This document shows positions 52,580 through 61,642 of a stretch of 64,000 nt of DNA, piece by piece (the stretch's first letter is position 1; every line of letters begins with the position of its first letter). A program made the position numbers and the translations under genes. The notes under the pieces are model-generated. The model was not told where the DNA came from and did not search any database. It was given only the letters and a program-made list of their open reading frames with translations. Source of the stretch: Leptothermofonsia sichuanensis E412. Lineage in GTDB: Bacteria > Cyanobacteriota > Cyanobacteriia > Leptolyngbyales > Leptolyngbyaceae. The stretch spans positions 1,488,001 to 1,552,000 of the forward strand of contig NZ_CP072600.1 in assembly GCF_019891175.1 (NCBI RefSeq). The letters run 5' to 3'.

Positions 52580-53449
52580 ATGGTTAAATCTGATGACATT
52601 CGGCTATCAATAATTATTCCTTGTTACAACGACGGAAAGTTCATCAAGGATGCATTGTCAAGTGCTACAGCTTGTCCGGATCCTATTTATGAAATCATTA
52701 TTGTGAATGATGGTTCTACAGATCCCCTCACCTGCGAGGTTCTTGACGAATTAAAAAGTAGTGGGTATACAGTGATCGATCAATCTAACCAAGGGCTTGC
52801 TGCGGCTAGAAACACGGGAATCAGAGCGGCAGTTGGAGAATATATTTTGCCATTGGATTCGGATAATCGTATTCGACCTGCCTATATCTATAGAGGAATT
52901 GAAATCCTGGATAGCTTTCCTGATGTAGCAGTTGTTTATGGTGATGTTGAACGATTTGTTGAAGGAGTTAATGACCTCAATGAAATTTCGCATCTCAATC
53001 TAAGTGATGAATTTGCTTATGGTACTCGAGTAATACGAAAGATTCCAGACTTTAATCTTTCCTGGTTAATCAACCATAACTACATTGATGCCTGTGCAGT
53101 TTTTCGAAAGTCGGTATGGGAAACCTGCGGACCATACGATGTAAATATGCCTTTTGGCTGTTACGAAGACTGGGACTTCTGGTTAAGCATTGCCAAAAAA
53201 AGATACCATTTTTATCACGTACCAGAAGTTTTATTTGAATATAGAGTACGCCCAATTTCTCTAAGTGCAGCCGCACGGAGTCAAGAAAAAAGTAAAGTTG
53301 TCTGCCACTATCTAGCCTCTAAGCATGCATCTCTCTTTCCAAAGGAATATCGTCACTATTTCAAGCTTTACCGAGCCTGGCTTAAGCTTTGGAATTTCCT
53401 GCGAATGACCCTAAACTTCTCCTCAGAAGAAGAACTCAAAAACATATAG
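52580..53449 (+). CDS. GT2-family glycosyltransferase
   Basis: A 289-residue inverting GT-A enzyme. RLSIIIPCYNDGKFIKDALS opens the nucleotide-binding half, EIIIVNDGSTDPLTCEVLDE gives the first acidic motif, and GEYILPLDSDNRI contains the DxD metal motif. The acceptor part has FGCYEDWDFWLSIAKK, the ED motif holding the likely base. An AGGAG precedes the ATG at 52580. It is followed after 16 bp by a GT-C type membrane protein, so the two may work on the same lipid-linked sugar. Confidence 0.92.
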   Translation: MVKSDDIRLSIIIPCYNDGKFIKDALSSATACPDPIYEIIIVNDGSTDPLTCEVLDELKSSGYTVIDQSNQGLAAARNTGIRAAVGEYILPLDSDNRIRPAYIYRGIEILDSFPDVAVVYGDVERFVEGVNDLNEISHLNLSDEFAYGTRVIRKIPDFNLSWLINHNYIDACAVFRKSVWETCGPYDVNMPFGCYEDWDFWLSIAKKRYHFYHVPEVLFEYRVRPISLSAAARSQEKSKVVCHYLASKHASLFPKEYRHYFKLYRAWLKLWNFLRMTLNFSSEEELKNI

Positions 53450-53465
53450 TGATTCTGTTTGAGCC

Positions 53466-55067
53466 ATGAATAAATATCTCTGGATGATTTCCGAATTTAA
53501 GGAAAGATTGTGTTCAAAAAGAGCTTATCCTTTTCTAGTCATATTTTTATTAATTCTTGTGTTAGCAGCCCATACTCTGCATTTAGCCGACATACCAACT
53601 GGGCTTTTTCAAGATGAAACTTCTATTGGCTATAATGCCGCTCTAATTTCTCAATATGGAATTGATGAGCATGGTATCCACTATCCCACTTACTTTAAGA
53701 CCTTTGATGATTACAAAAATCCAATTTACATCTATGCTGCTGCCCTAGTCTTTAAAGCATTTGGCATTTCAGAGTTTACTTTAAGATTTACTAGCGTTAT
53801 CTTTTACCTTGCCTCTCTAACCTTTACGCTTTTGCTAGTTTCCAAGATCTTTAGAAGAAACTGGATAATTGAAATATATACTTTAGTTTCTTTTGGATTT
53901 CTGCCAATTCTTTTTGTGTTGTCTAGAGTTTCTTTTGAATTAATTTCTCAGTTGACCTGGTTTTCTGCTGCGAATCTTTGCATTTGGATGTTGTTTCACG
54001 AAGAAAGTAGAGATAAACGCTCGCATTTTAAGGCTTTACTGTGTGGAATAATTATTGGCACTTCCATCTACACCTACTCAACGGCTCGTGTTCTATCATT
54101 TTTGATGCTGGTTTCATTGTGGGTTATCTATTTCAGCAGAAAAAACATTAAAACGCTAGGACTTATCACATTAACTTTCTCAATATCTCTGATTCCATAT
54201 GTATTGTTCACAATTAATCATCCGGGAGCAATCACTGAGAGATTCCGTAGCATTTCGTACCTCTATTATCCTATATCTATATTTAAAAAAGTTACTATAT
54301 TCTTTGCCAATCTTGCCACATATTGGTCACCCAGTTTCTTAACAATACATGGTGATTCTAATTTGCGCCATTCAACGGGCTATGGCGGAATTGTTTTTTC
54401 AATGGTTTTACTTCTTTTTTTAATGGGTCTGGCAAATCTTATATTCTGCAAAAAGCTGAATAATCAGTTTAGTCGTTTTCTTATAGTCAATCTTTTGTTA
54501 GCCCCAATCCCTGCTTCATTAACTTCAGAAGGTACTCCCCATGCTTTAAGAAGCCTGTTGTTTGGTTATTATATGCTGTTGCTCTCATGCTATGGCGTAG
54601 AGTTACTGCTAGAATTTAAAGAGCAGCATATAAGACGAATATTAATCGCATGTATTGCGATTTTCCTGTCATTTGAAATTTCTGGTTATCAATTAGACTA
54701 TTTTTTGTTTTACCCATCCAAGAGTATTCAAGCAATGGGTAGTTTTGATTTTAAGACATCTCTCCAGACCGCAATTGACCAAAATCCTCAAGAGATTATT
54801 TTCGTAAATAGCGCTCCAACATCCTATTCAAATCTTCGGTTTTATTCTTATTTGGTCAAAAATCCAAGGAGAATAACTATAAGCATGAACGACAAACCAA
54901 TACCTGCTCCAGATCATTGTATCCTATACAATCTATCGGATGAGGAAAAGCTCAATCATTTTTCATATCCTTTTACTCAATATTCAAGTGGCAAAAAAAT
55001 AAATATTCTTGAAAGGTTTAGAGGTATCGAACCTGCAGAGAGCATAATGAAGGTTAGATGTTATTGA
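53466..55067 (+). CDS. PMT/ArnT-like GT-C membrane glycosyltransferase
   Basis: A 533-residue protein with ten or more membrane spans. After the first span comes the external acidic motif GLFQDETSIGYNAALISQYG, the DE pair that marks the active loop of PMT/ArnT-type (GT39/GT83) enzymes using polyprenyl-phosphate sugars. The segment YPTYFKTFDDYKNPIYIYAA is also typical. The C-terminal ~110 residues are soluble and extracytoplasmic. It is convergent with, and overlaps by 14 bp, the split PMT-like gene on the other strand. Confidence 0.82.
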   Translation: MNKYLWMISEFKERLCSKRAYPFLVIFLLILVLAAHTLHLADIPTGLFQDETSIGYNAALISQYGIDEHGIHYPTYFKTFDDYKNPIYIYAAALVFKAFGISEFTLRFTSVIFYLASLTFTLLLVSKIFRRNWIIEIYTLVSFGFLPILFVLSRVSFELISQLTWFSAANLCIWMLFHEESRDKRSHFKALLCGIIIGTSIYTYSTARVLSFLMLVSLWVIYFSRKNIKTLGLITLTFSISLIPYVLFTINHPGAITERFRSISYLYYPISIFKKVTIFFANLATYWSPSFLTIHGDSNLRHSTGYGGIVFSMVLLLFLMGLANLIFCKKLNNQFSRFLIVNLLLAPIPASLTSEGTPHALRSLLFGYYMLLLSCYGVELLLEFKEQHIRRILIACIAIFLSFEISGYQLDYFLFYPSKSIQAMGSFDFKTSLQTAIDQNPQEIIFVNSAPTSYSNLRFYSYLVKNPRRITISMNDKPIPAPDHCILYNLSDEEKLNHFSYPFTQYSSGKKINILERFRGIEPAESIMKVRCY

Positions 55068-55650
55068 GATTCGGGTTGAGTCTCGTTAAGTCTTGAGGCT
55101 CAATTTCAAATATTAAGTAGCTATAAGCAATATGTCCCACAGGTTTTTTATTTTCTCTCAACCATCTAAAGTTTTCAGGATCGGCGGCAATACCTACTAA
55201 TTGATTAGCTTCAACCACAATTAAGCCAGGATTCAACTTTTGAGCATTAATTTCCCCCTTACTATTAAAAAACCCTAATTTTCCCTTTTTATCAAATTTC
55301 AAATATGCTGTATCTGAATTTTTCTCAAGATACTGCTTTAGATAATTCTTATTTTGACCCCAATCTAAGTTAGAGTCTGCAAGGATTGTATAACTCATTT
55401 TCCGATCAATTAGTAATTCATTAAAGTATGAAAGGTAATGAGGAAAATAAGACAAGTTCGAAATTACTAGGTAAACTAAAAGACTGATTATAAAACTCAA
55501 ATATCGTTTCTTTAAGTCCGTCCAACCCAGTACTACTTGACTAGAAAAAACGAAAATAAATGGAAAAGCCATAAGAATGTATCGAATTCCAAGTTGAGCG
55601 GTAGAAAAACTGAAAGACATGAAGTAGAACAGAGGAGGAATAAGCAGAAA
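55054..55650 (-). CDS. C-terminal fragment of frameshifted PMT-like protein
   Basis: This frame continues the PMT-like protein at FLLIPPLFYFMSFSFSTAQL then GIRYILMAFPFIF and ends with a soluble tail (SYTILADSNLDWGQNKNYL, the DSNLDWGQ motif typical of this C-terminal domain). It lacks its own start and ribosome binding site; the first ATG is at 55620. One missing T near 55650, in the loop of a GGAATAAGCA hairpin, separates it from the N-terminal part. Confidence 0.75.
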   Translation of the reverse strand, partial: FLLIPPLFYFMSFSFSTAQLGIRYILMAFPFIFVFSSQVVLGWTDLKKRYLSFIISLLVYLVISNLSYFPHYLSYFNELLIDRKMSYTILADSNLDWGQNKNYLKQYLEKNSDTAYLKFDKKGKLGFFNSKGEINAQKLNPGLIVVEANQLVGIAADPENFRWLRENKKPVGHIAYSYLIFEIEPQDLTRLNPNLNNI

Positions 55651-56789
55651 TGCTTATTCCTCCAGAAATTGATTTGATGTCTGCGGTGAATTAGTCTGAC
55701 AAGTGCCATCAAGAGGAATAGCTGAGTTGCAATAGGAACTTTATAGAGGAACGTAATAGCAAAATATTCCTTAAAACCTTTCAGGCTACCATTTTCTAAC
55801 CCTAACTTGCCCATCAAATAACTAGGAGCACTACCATAGCCAGTCTCATCTTTGTTTTTACCCATGTCTAATCCCCAGAGGTAGGCATAGGGAACTGGAA
55901 CAGGCATTTCTTTCAATACTGATGAGCTAGATTGTAATGACTTTAGAGCTTTACTTTCAAACTGGTAATCACCCAGCCTGACAAACGTTTTTTCAAAGGA
56001 AAACCCAAGATTGATGATTAGAATTGCAGTCAGTAGGTACAAAAAACAATACATACAAAACTGTCGGATGGTGGACAGAATAACACTGTATCTTCTGGAC
56101 TGAACTAAACGGAATATGGTCGAGCTGTAGAAGCCAATAGCTAAAAAAGTAAAAATGGGTATTAAATAGACTGCTGTGAATCGAGAGATCTGTGCAATGC
56201 CAAACGTAACCATGCTTAGAATGGCATTTTTTTGATTTCCGAATGCGAGGAAATTCCAATAGTAATAAGTCGCGATAAATACAGAACAAGCTCCAAAAAT
56301 ATCTTGGGTAACCAGGCGCGAGTGAGCAATGATATTTGGGTCGAATACGTATAGAGTTAAAGCTAGAAAACCTGCATTAATCCCATAAAGTTGTCGTGCC
56401 CAGAGAAATATATAAACAGCTAAAACGAGGGAAACAAGAATGGTTGGTGGTTTTCCCCAAAAAACTTCTAGTTCTAATTTTTCCGATTGAGAAATAACTT
56501 TTTCTGGAATGGTTTTTCTGATAGCTTTGGCAAACAAAGTGTTCAAGGCAGAAGCGGGCATAATATTGCGCGCATCTATATCTGCCGCGCCACGTTCAAA
56601 TGCTTTTCCAGAGAGAACGGCTGCACCGCTAACATAGTGGTATGGCTCATCATAAGTCAGAGTTTCTCTGAGAGGTAAAAATAGGCTTGTGACATTGAGT
56701 AGCAGAAAGAAAAAGCACAGACTAAGAAAGACAAGTATTTGCTTGCGCTTGCTATAACTAGCAATGTTAAGGCTAAGCGAGATCGGCAT
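55533..56789 (-). CDS. PMT-like GT-C membrane glycosyltransferase, N-terminal part (frameshifted)
   Basis: A 418-codon frame with about nine membrane spans. The active-loop motif TLTYDEPYHYVSGAAVLSG (acidic DE pair) follows the first span, and NIIAHSRLVTQDIFGACSVF is a typical intramembrane segment of GT39-like enzymes. Homology ends near residue 380 and the last ~40 residues (CLFLLCSTSCLSVFLPL) are out-of-frame product. The native continuation is in the next frame (55054-55650). It is either a pseudogene or a single-base error in the sequence. Restoring one base gives a protein of about 570 residues. Confidence 0.8.
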   Translation of the reverse strand: MPISLSLNIASYSKRKQILVFLSLCFFFLLLNVTSLFLPLRETLTYDEPYHYVSGAAVLSGKAFERGAADIDARNIMPASALNTLFAKAIRKTIPEKVISQSEKLELEVFWGKPPTILVSLVLAVYIFLWARQLYGINAGFLALTLYVFDPNIIAHSRLVTQDIFGACSVFIATYYYWNFLAFGNQKNAILSMVTFGIAQISRFTAVYLIPIFTFLAIGFYSSTIFRLVQSRRYSVILSTIRQFCMYCFLYLLTAILIINLGFSFEKTFVRLGDYQFESKALKSLQSSSSVLKEMPVPVPYAYLWGLDMGKNKDETGYGSAPSYLMGKLGLENGSLKGFKEYFAITFLYKVPIATQLFLLMALVRLIHRRHQINFWRNKHFCLFLLCSTSCLSVFLPLNLEFDTFLWLFHLFSFFLVK

Positions 56790-56917
56790 TTTTCCTCCAA
56801 TATAAATTTATTTACACCATGGTTGAAGACCTTTTCGGTGTGTTATACACGCTCAATCCAAAGTTGGCTTGCTTTGTAGACCAGCGAAAATTTAACTCTA
56901 ACACCTTATTCACTTTT

Positions 56918-57007
56918 GTTTAGACTAATGTCACAGGTAGTGCTTTTTGGCAAAGAATTCCGAAAGTTAAACGCTACAGGCAGCGCTTTTCGGAAATTAG
57001 TCTAAAC
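56918..57007 (+). repeat. 90-bp element with perfect 12-bp inverted ends
   Basis: GTTTAGACTAAT at 56918-56929 and ATTAGTCTAAAC at 56996-57007 are exact inverted repeats. Inside, ACAGGTAGTGCTTTTTGGCA and ACAGGCAGCGCTTTTCGGAA form an imperfect direct repeat. It abuts the stop of the next gene. A small MITE-like element. Confidence 0.75.
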
Positions 57008-57008
57008 T

Positions 57009-59066
57009 CTAGTTATTCAAAAAAATTCTTAGTAAAGAGAATTTCCGTCTTATGAGCCTTGTGAGACTTAGAAGCAGAAGCAATATAGCAGAAGCCATAC
57101 TAATTCTTTGAGCAATTTTTTCTACTGTAACAGGTTCTAACGTAAAAACAATTTCATGACTTCCTGCCGGAACCAATGTCTGTAACAGTCCATCTTCAGA
57201 AAAGGAAACTGGTAAACTTTGTGATGTGCCTTTAAATATGGCACTCCAGCCTGGATAGTAAAACTGATGAATTGTTAGCTTCGTATTGCTTACAGCATCT
57301 ACTTTCACAATAATTCTTCTGGGTAACCATTCGCTAACTGCCCAACGTGCTGATTCGGTATTAACCTGTACCAAGGGTAACTTTTCACTTAGTTGAGTGA
57401 GATTTTCGCGATTAAAAACTTCCTTGGGTACCCATGTAGGACGATGCTCAGCGGGAGCAATACTGACCTGTAAAAGCTTTGAAATTTCACTTCCATTAAT
57501 TCTGGAAACTATGTAATATTTGGAGTAAAAAATAGAACCCAGAAATAGGGTAGAAGTTAGCAGAAATCCTATCAAAAGAAATTTGCGGAAAGGAAGACTA
57601 AACCGTTTTTCAATAAAAGTAATTCCTACCAGGATGATCGCAATTAGAGAGAGGATTAATACCGTATTGTAACTCCCTGGAAAAGCAAGCTTATCTTGTA
57701 ATGGCAAGATCTGTATGGTAGTTATGAAGAAGACGGACAATATATAGTAGACAGTCAGAATGATTTTTTTGTCAGTATTTATCCCATCCACACTTTTTGA
57801 GGCGAATACACCTGTCCTTACTTGAGGAATTGCCATTGCCACAAGGGCAGATGTGGCAAGTTCTAAAACAGCATTGAATCGGTAAGGAAACTGAATTTTC
57901 TGCAGTGGTGGCAAGATATCCCAGACAAATTGGCTCAGAGGAAGGGTCATAAAAATTGATGCTATTGCTATAAGTAGCCAATAGTTGGATTCAGGTTTGA
58001 TATTTCTGTCTACATATCTATTGGATGCCTTCCACGCAAAAAAAGCCAGGACTCCTGTGATTGCTGTTGTCAGTTCTAAATATCTCCAAAACTTCTTAAA
58101 ATCATAGGGATCATATCTCGAACTAGCAAACAAAAAGTTGTTTGCGTAATAGAAACGCCCACCCAGCATATCTTTCATTGACACTGATTCTTGAGTTGTC
58201 ATTGCTGGCAGCCAATATATGGCTGACAAACCAACAGCAATGGCTATTGAAATCAACAGCCGAGCCAAAGCAGCTTTCCGTTGTTTGTCTGAGACGAATA
58301 ATACATACCCAACCGGAACAGGAAAGAATACTAAAAAAGTTGGCAGGTGAGTCGAAATCAATAGAGCAAAACTAATAGCCAGTCCAATAACATTGAGCTT
58401 TGAGCCTCTAATGATTTTGAGGGTAAAGTATAAAATCAATGGCATCCACACAAAAGCCCAATATGCAGCAAAGGCAAAACTAAAGTAGAGATTAATAGCT
58501 AAATGACCCGGTAAAGCCATGTAGAAAATGGAAGCGATCGCTGCTGCATTTCTATGAACTATCTCCCTAAGCCAGATATAAGCAGTCAATCCAGAAGCTA
58601 CTAAAGCAAATGCACAAGATAATCCAAGTGCATTGCAAGCTGATGAATTATAATGGGCGAGTGGCGAGAGTAAAGCAGTAAAGTAGTAAGGGATAGGTGG
58701 ATAGAAGAAAAAAGATGGGCTTCCAAAACCAGCATTCATATTTTGAAGCCAGCGAGGATACAATTCCCCATGAAATAGTTGTTCTGTGAAATAGCTACTC
58801 CAACTCAAGTGAAACGGAAAATCAATCGCTACAAGGCACCCGTTAAAAACCACAGGAAATGTCAATAACAACCCTGCGATAATAATAGAAGATATGCACA
58901 CAAAATCTGGAGATTTATAGAAGAATTGCGGAAGGCTTATCAATCTCTTTTCTTTACTGTTCATGTTTTTTATTCTAGAATCGTGAACGAAGTGAAATAT
59001 AGACTTTATCGATAAAATTTTATTCTTCCTATCCATCACTTTTTTTATCAGTTTTATTGCAATCAA
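57009..59066 (-). CDS. Large polytopic membrane protein (6-PTPS-related / YfhO-like GT-C)
   Basis: A 685-residue protein with about twelve hydrophobic spans. The first external loop, VAIDFPFHLSWSSYFTEQLF then YPRWLQNMNAGFGSPSFFFY and PPIPYYFTALLSP, matches the family annotated as 6-pyruvoyl-tetrahydropterin-synthase-related membrane proteins, which are GT-C-like. The C-terminal soluble part with YYPGWSAIFKG and PAGSHEIVFTLEP is typical of YfhO-like proteins. The far N-terminus is uncertain: TTG 59066 overlaps the upstream stop, but ATG 59036 or 58964 (MNSKEKRLISL) are good alternatives. It may glycosylate or transfer a polymer; the role is unknown. Confidence 0.75.
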   Translation of the reverse strand: MIAIKLIKKVMDRKNKILSIKSIFHFVHDSRIKNMNSKEKRLISLPQFFYKSPDFVCISSIIIAGLLLTFPVVFNGCLVAIDFPFHLSWSSYFTEQLFHGELYPRWLQNMNAGFGSPSFFFYPPIPYYFTALLSPLAHYNSSACNALGLSCAFALVASGLTAYIWLREIVHRNAAAIASIFYMALPGHLAINLYFSFAFAAYWAFVWMPLILYFTLKIIRGSKLNVIGLAISFALLISTHLPTFLVFFPVPVGYVLFVSDKQRKAALARLLISIAIAVGLSAIYWLPAMTTQESVSMKDMLGGRFYYANNFLFASSRYDPYDFKKFWRYLELTTAITGVLAFFAWKASNRYVDRNIKPESNYWLLIAIASIFMTLPLSQFVWDILPPLQKIQFPYRFNAVLELATSALVAMAIPQVRTGVFASKSVDGINTDKKIILTVYYILSVFFITTIQILPLQDKLAFPGSYNTVLILSLIAIILVGITFIEKRFSLPFRKFLLIGFLLTSTLFLGSIFYSKYYIVSRINGSEISKLLQVSIAPAEHRPTWVPKEVFNRENLTQLSEKLPLVQVNTESARWAVSEWLPRRIIVKVDAVSNTKLTIHQFYYPGWSAIFKGTSQSLPVSFSEDGLLQTLVPAGSHEIVFTLEPVTVEKIAQRISMASAILLLLLSLTRLIRRKFSLLRIFLNN

Positions 59067-60142
59067 AAGGCCTTTGATATATTTTTATTATTTAAAGCCA
59101 AAAAAGTGGTTGACCAGCTAATTAAAAAGATGAGTATAGAAGCCATGAGTAACGCAGCAGTGCTAATGCTATTCACATAGCCAGGGTTGAAACGAACCAT
59201 GGCTGATTGGAAAATCTCAACAAAAAACATATGAATCAAATAAATACCGAATGAACAAGCTCCTATGTTGCTGATTAAAGGACTTCCCTTCAATACACTA
59301 GAGATAGAGATAGCCGCAGCTAATGCTGTAAACCCCCTCATGATTTCATTAACAGCTTGTGGTAATACTAAATCGCCGAAAATATTAAATCCCAGGAAAA
59401 TAGCGATCCATAGTATGTAATGCTTACTTAACAGCTTTAGACGGAGTCTGTTACCTTCGGGATGAGCCAAAAACATAGCAAACATAATGTAGGGTAAGCA
59501 CCTTAAAACCCAGAAAAGCTCAACCAGAATCCAGCGCAGAAAAGGATTTGAATTTCCTTCTGGGAATACAAGAGATAATAGTGGTTCAAATGAAACATTA
59601 GCTGGCACCTGCAAGCCATTTCCAGAGACAAGAACCATCTCGTAAATCAGTAAGGTAAAGACTGCTATAAGTCCGCATCCTCTTAGGGAGATTTTACCTC
59701 TTATCAAAACTTCTGCAAGCTTTATCAATAGAGTTCCTGTTATCAGCAATGGTAAAAAGTAGAGATGAAAAGAAGCACCACCAAAAAAAACTAGGGAGAG
59801 AGGATCCTGAAAAAGTTGAGATAATCTATCCTGTCCGTTAGTCAGTAAATATTTAGCGGCTTTGTATAGCAGGTAAAAAGCAGACCAAATTCCATAGGGT
59901 ATTAAAAGACGGACTAATCTTGAACGGAGTGGATATTGACCTTCAGAATTGTAAAGTTTACTAATTGCCAGATAGAACGCCGTGGCAAGGAAGAAAGGAA
60001 CACAAAATAGGGCAAAATTTGTAATCTGTAGCCATAGAGGAGGCATGATTTGAACTCCTTCATCTATGTGTACGAGTACAACTGAGTAAACTGCCAATCC
60101 TCGAAACAGGTCAATACCGGCTAATCGTTCTTTCACTCCCAT
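59063..60142 (-). CDS. Acyltransferase-3 family membrane protein
   Basis: A 359-residue protein of the acyltransferase-3 family. The first helix is GIDLFRGLAVYSVVLVHIDE with the conserved Asp/Arg and His, followed by FALFCVPFFLATAFYLAIS. About ten spans are visible. The C-terminal IGACSFGIYLIHMFFVEIFQ is a typical last helix. It precedes the large polytopic gene with a possible 4-base overlap (TTG start). O-acylation of a surface glycan is the likely role. Confidence 0.88.
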   Translation of the reverse strand: MGVKERLAGIDLFRGLAVYSVVLVHIDEGVQIMPPLWLQITNFALFCVPFFLATAFYLAISKLYNSEGQYPLRSRLVRLLIPYGIWSAFYLLYKAAKYLLTNGQDRLSQLFQDPLSLVFFGGASFHLYFLPLLITGTLLIKLAEVLIRGKISLRGCGLIAVFTLLIYEMVLVSGNGLQVPANVSFEPLLSLVFPEGNSNPFLRWILVELFWVLRCLPYIMFAMFLAHPEGNRLRLKLLSKHYILWIAIFLGFNIFGDLVLPQAVNEIMRGFTALAAAISISSVLKGSPLISNIGACSFGIYLIHMFFVEIFQSAMVRFNPGYVNSISTAALLMASILIFLISWSTTFLALNNKNISKAF

Positions 60143-60191
60143 CGTTAAAATCTCTCAAGTACGTTAGTCTAGCCAGATACACAACCATCCT

Positions 60192-60854
60192 TCACTTTTG
60201 ATCACGGTTGTTAGAATACAGCTTAGAAGGAAGTCGCCGACGACGGTAGTACCAGGCCGAACCAGAAATTAGTAAAGCAATTAGAGACAATGTCAACAAT
60301 AACGGCAGAACTTCACCCGTTGTGATGGCTTTCAAGCCAAAACTACCCAAAAGTACGAATGGAAGTACCCCTGGAACAGTGCCCAGAGCAGTACCAACAA
60401 AAAAGTCTTTGAAACGAATAGATGTCAACCCAGCAACGAAGTTGACGAGACCATAGGGAATAATAGGTTGAAGTCGGACAGCGAACATATAAAATAGCCC
60501 ACCCATTCGAATTTCTGCATCTAAAGCCTGCCAACGACCTGTAATTCGCTTGCCAATAATGTCGCGGCCAATAGTGCGGGTAAATACGAAGGCAATTACA
60601 GCCGCAATTACAGCTGCAATACTGGTCCAAAGCGTCCCCCACCAGGGACCGAAAATCGCCCCCCCTGTTAGATTCAAAGCAGTTGAAGGTAGTACAAAAA
60701 CGGTGGCAATAGCATAGATTGCAATATAGACAATAGGTGCCCAGATTCCCGCCTGATGCAAAGCAGACTGAAGCCTTTCTGGCTGAATCGCCCCAAGTAA
60801 ATAAACAGCGATAGCTGTTGTAACCAGGCATAGAGTAATGAGCAGGCGAATCAT
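60192..60854 (-). CDS. TVP38/TMEM64 (VTT-domain) membrane protein
   Basis: A 220-residue protein with the VTT (SNARE-associated/DedA-like) core: YAIATVFVLPSTALNLTGGA, IFGPWWGTLWTSIAAV, and VRLQPIIPYGLVNFVAGLTS with GTVPGVLPFVLLGSFG. About six hydrophobic segments are seen. The family includes DedA, TMEM41 and YdjX-like proteins, which help move polyprenyl phosphates or lipids between membrane leaflets. In this context recycling of the lipid carrier is plausible, as inference. The C-terminus is basic (WYYRRRRLPS). Confidence 0.9.
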   Translation of the reverse strand: MIRLLITLCLVTTAIAVYLLGAIQPERLQSALHQAGIWAPIVYIAIYAIATVFVLPSTALNLTGGAIFGPWWGTLWTSIAAVIAAVIAFVFTRTIGRDIIGKRITGRWQALDAEIRMGGLFYMFAVRLQPIIPYGLVNFVAGLTSIRFKDFFVGTALGTVPGVLPFVLLGSFGLKAITTGEVLPLLLTLSLIALLISGSAWYYRRRRLPSKLYSNNRDQK

Positions 60855-60891
60855 AAAAGTGCCCCATTCTGGTATGTTCTAGCAGGTTGCA

Positions 60892-61527
60892 TCATTCTGC
60901 CACTATCTGAATTGAGTTGGGACTTATTATTTGTCGATTGAAGCCAATCCAGGCAAAAAGACCCTTCATAAAGCAACTTCGCTCTGGCAGCAGTTTTAAT
61001 GCATCTACAACCTTTCGATCCATAAGTCGAAAATCACTCGTAATACGAGGGATAGATACCCGACTCATGCAAGCAATAATTCGATAAAGGTCATAACCAG
61101 TGAGCTTTTTGAACCAACTCTCACCCTGACGCGATCGCCTCACAGCATAAACGACATCATACCCTTCCCGCCACTTCCCCAGCATTTCCGCAATTAGCCC
61201 TGGTGGATCTTGTAAGTTAGCATCGATCGGGACAATTGTTCGCCCAGTTGCGTAATCAAGTCCTGCTGTTAACGCTATATCCTTACCAAAATTACGAGAT
61301 AGATTGATAACCCTAATGGAGGGATTTTCATTATGATGCTTTATTAAATAAGCCAGGGTTTCATCCCGACTAACATCGTTAACGCAAACGATTTCGTAGT
61401 TTAAGTCAAGCTGTTCACAAACAGATTTCAGTCGACTGAGCAGATAGTCAACATTAGGCGCTTCGTTGTAGAGTCGCACAACAAATGAAACGTCTACCAG
61501 CTTTAATAGAGAAGAAATGGAAAGCAT
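60892..61527 (-). pseudogene. GT2 (DPM1/GtrB-like) glycosyltransferase with internal deletion
   Basis: Residues follow the GtrB/DPM1 fold up to GLFAWIGF: SFVVRLYNEAPNVDYLLSRL, EIVCVNDVSRDETLAYLIKH, RNFGKDIALTAGLDYATGRT, IVPIDANLQDPPGLIAEML and DFRLMDRKVVDALKLLPER. It then jumps to a short tail, RQIISPNSIQIVAE. Those bases (TCGACAAATAATAAGTCCCA) equal the C-terminal codons of the related gene at 63329 read in another frame, so about 380 bp including the two membrane helices have been deleted. Start ATG 61527; an in-frame ATG at 61587 is less likely. The catalytic domain is nearly whole but lost its membrane anchor. Confidence 0.8.
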
Positions 61528-61642
61528 ATCTAAACTCCGTAATGAGTATTTTGTCATCCACAAAGTAGTCTTCAAATTTATACCCACAGATGTTTCTACA
61601 GACTCAAGGCGCTAAGAACGCAAAGAATGGAAAGGTTCTTAA

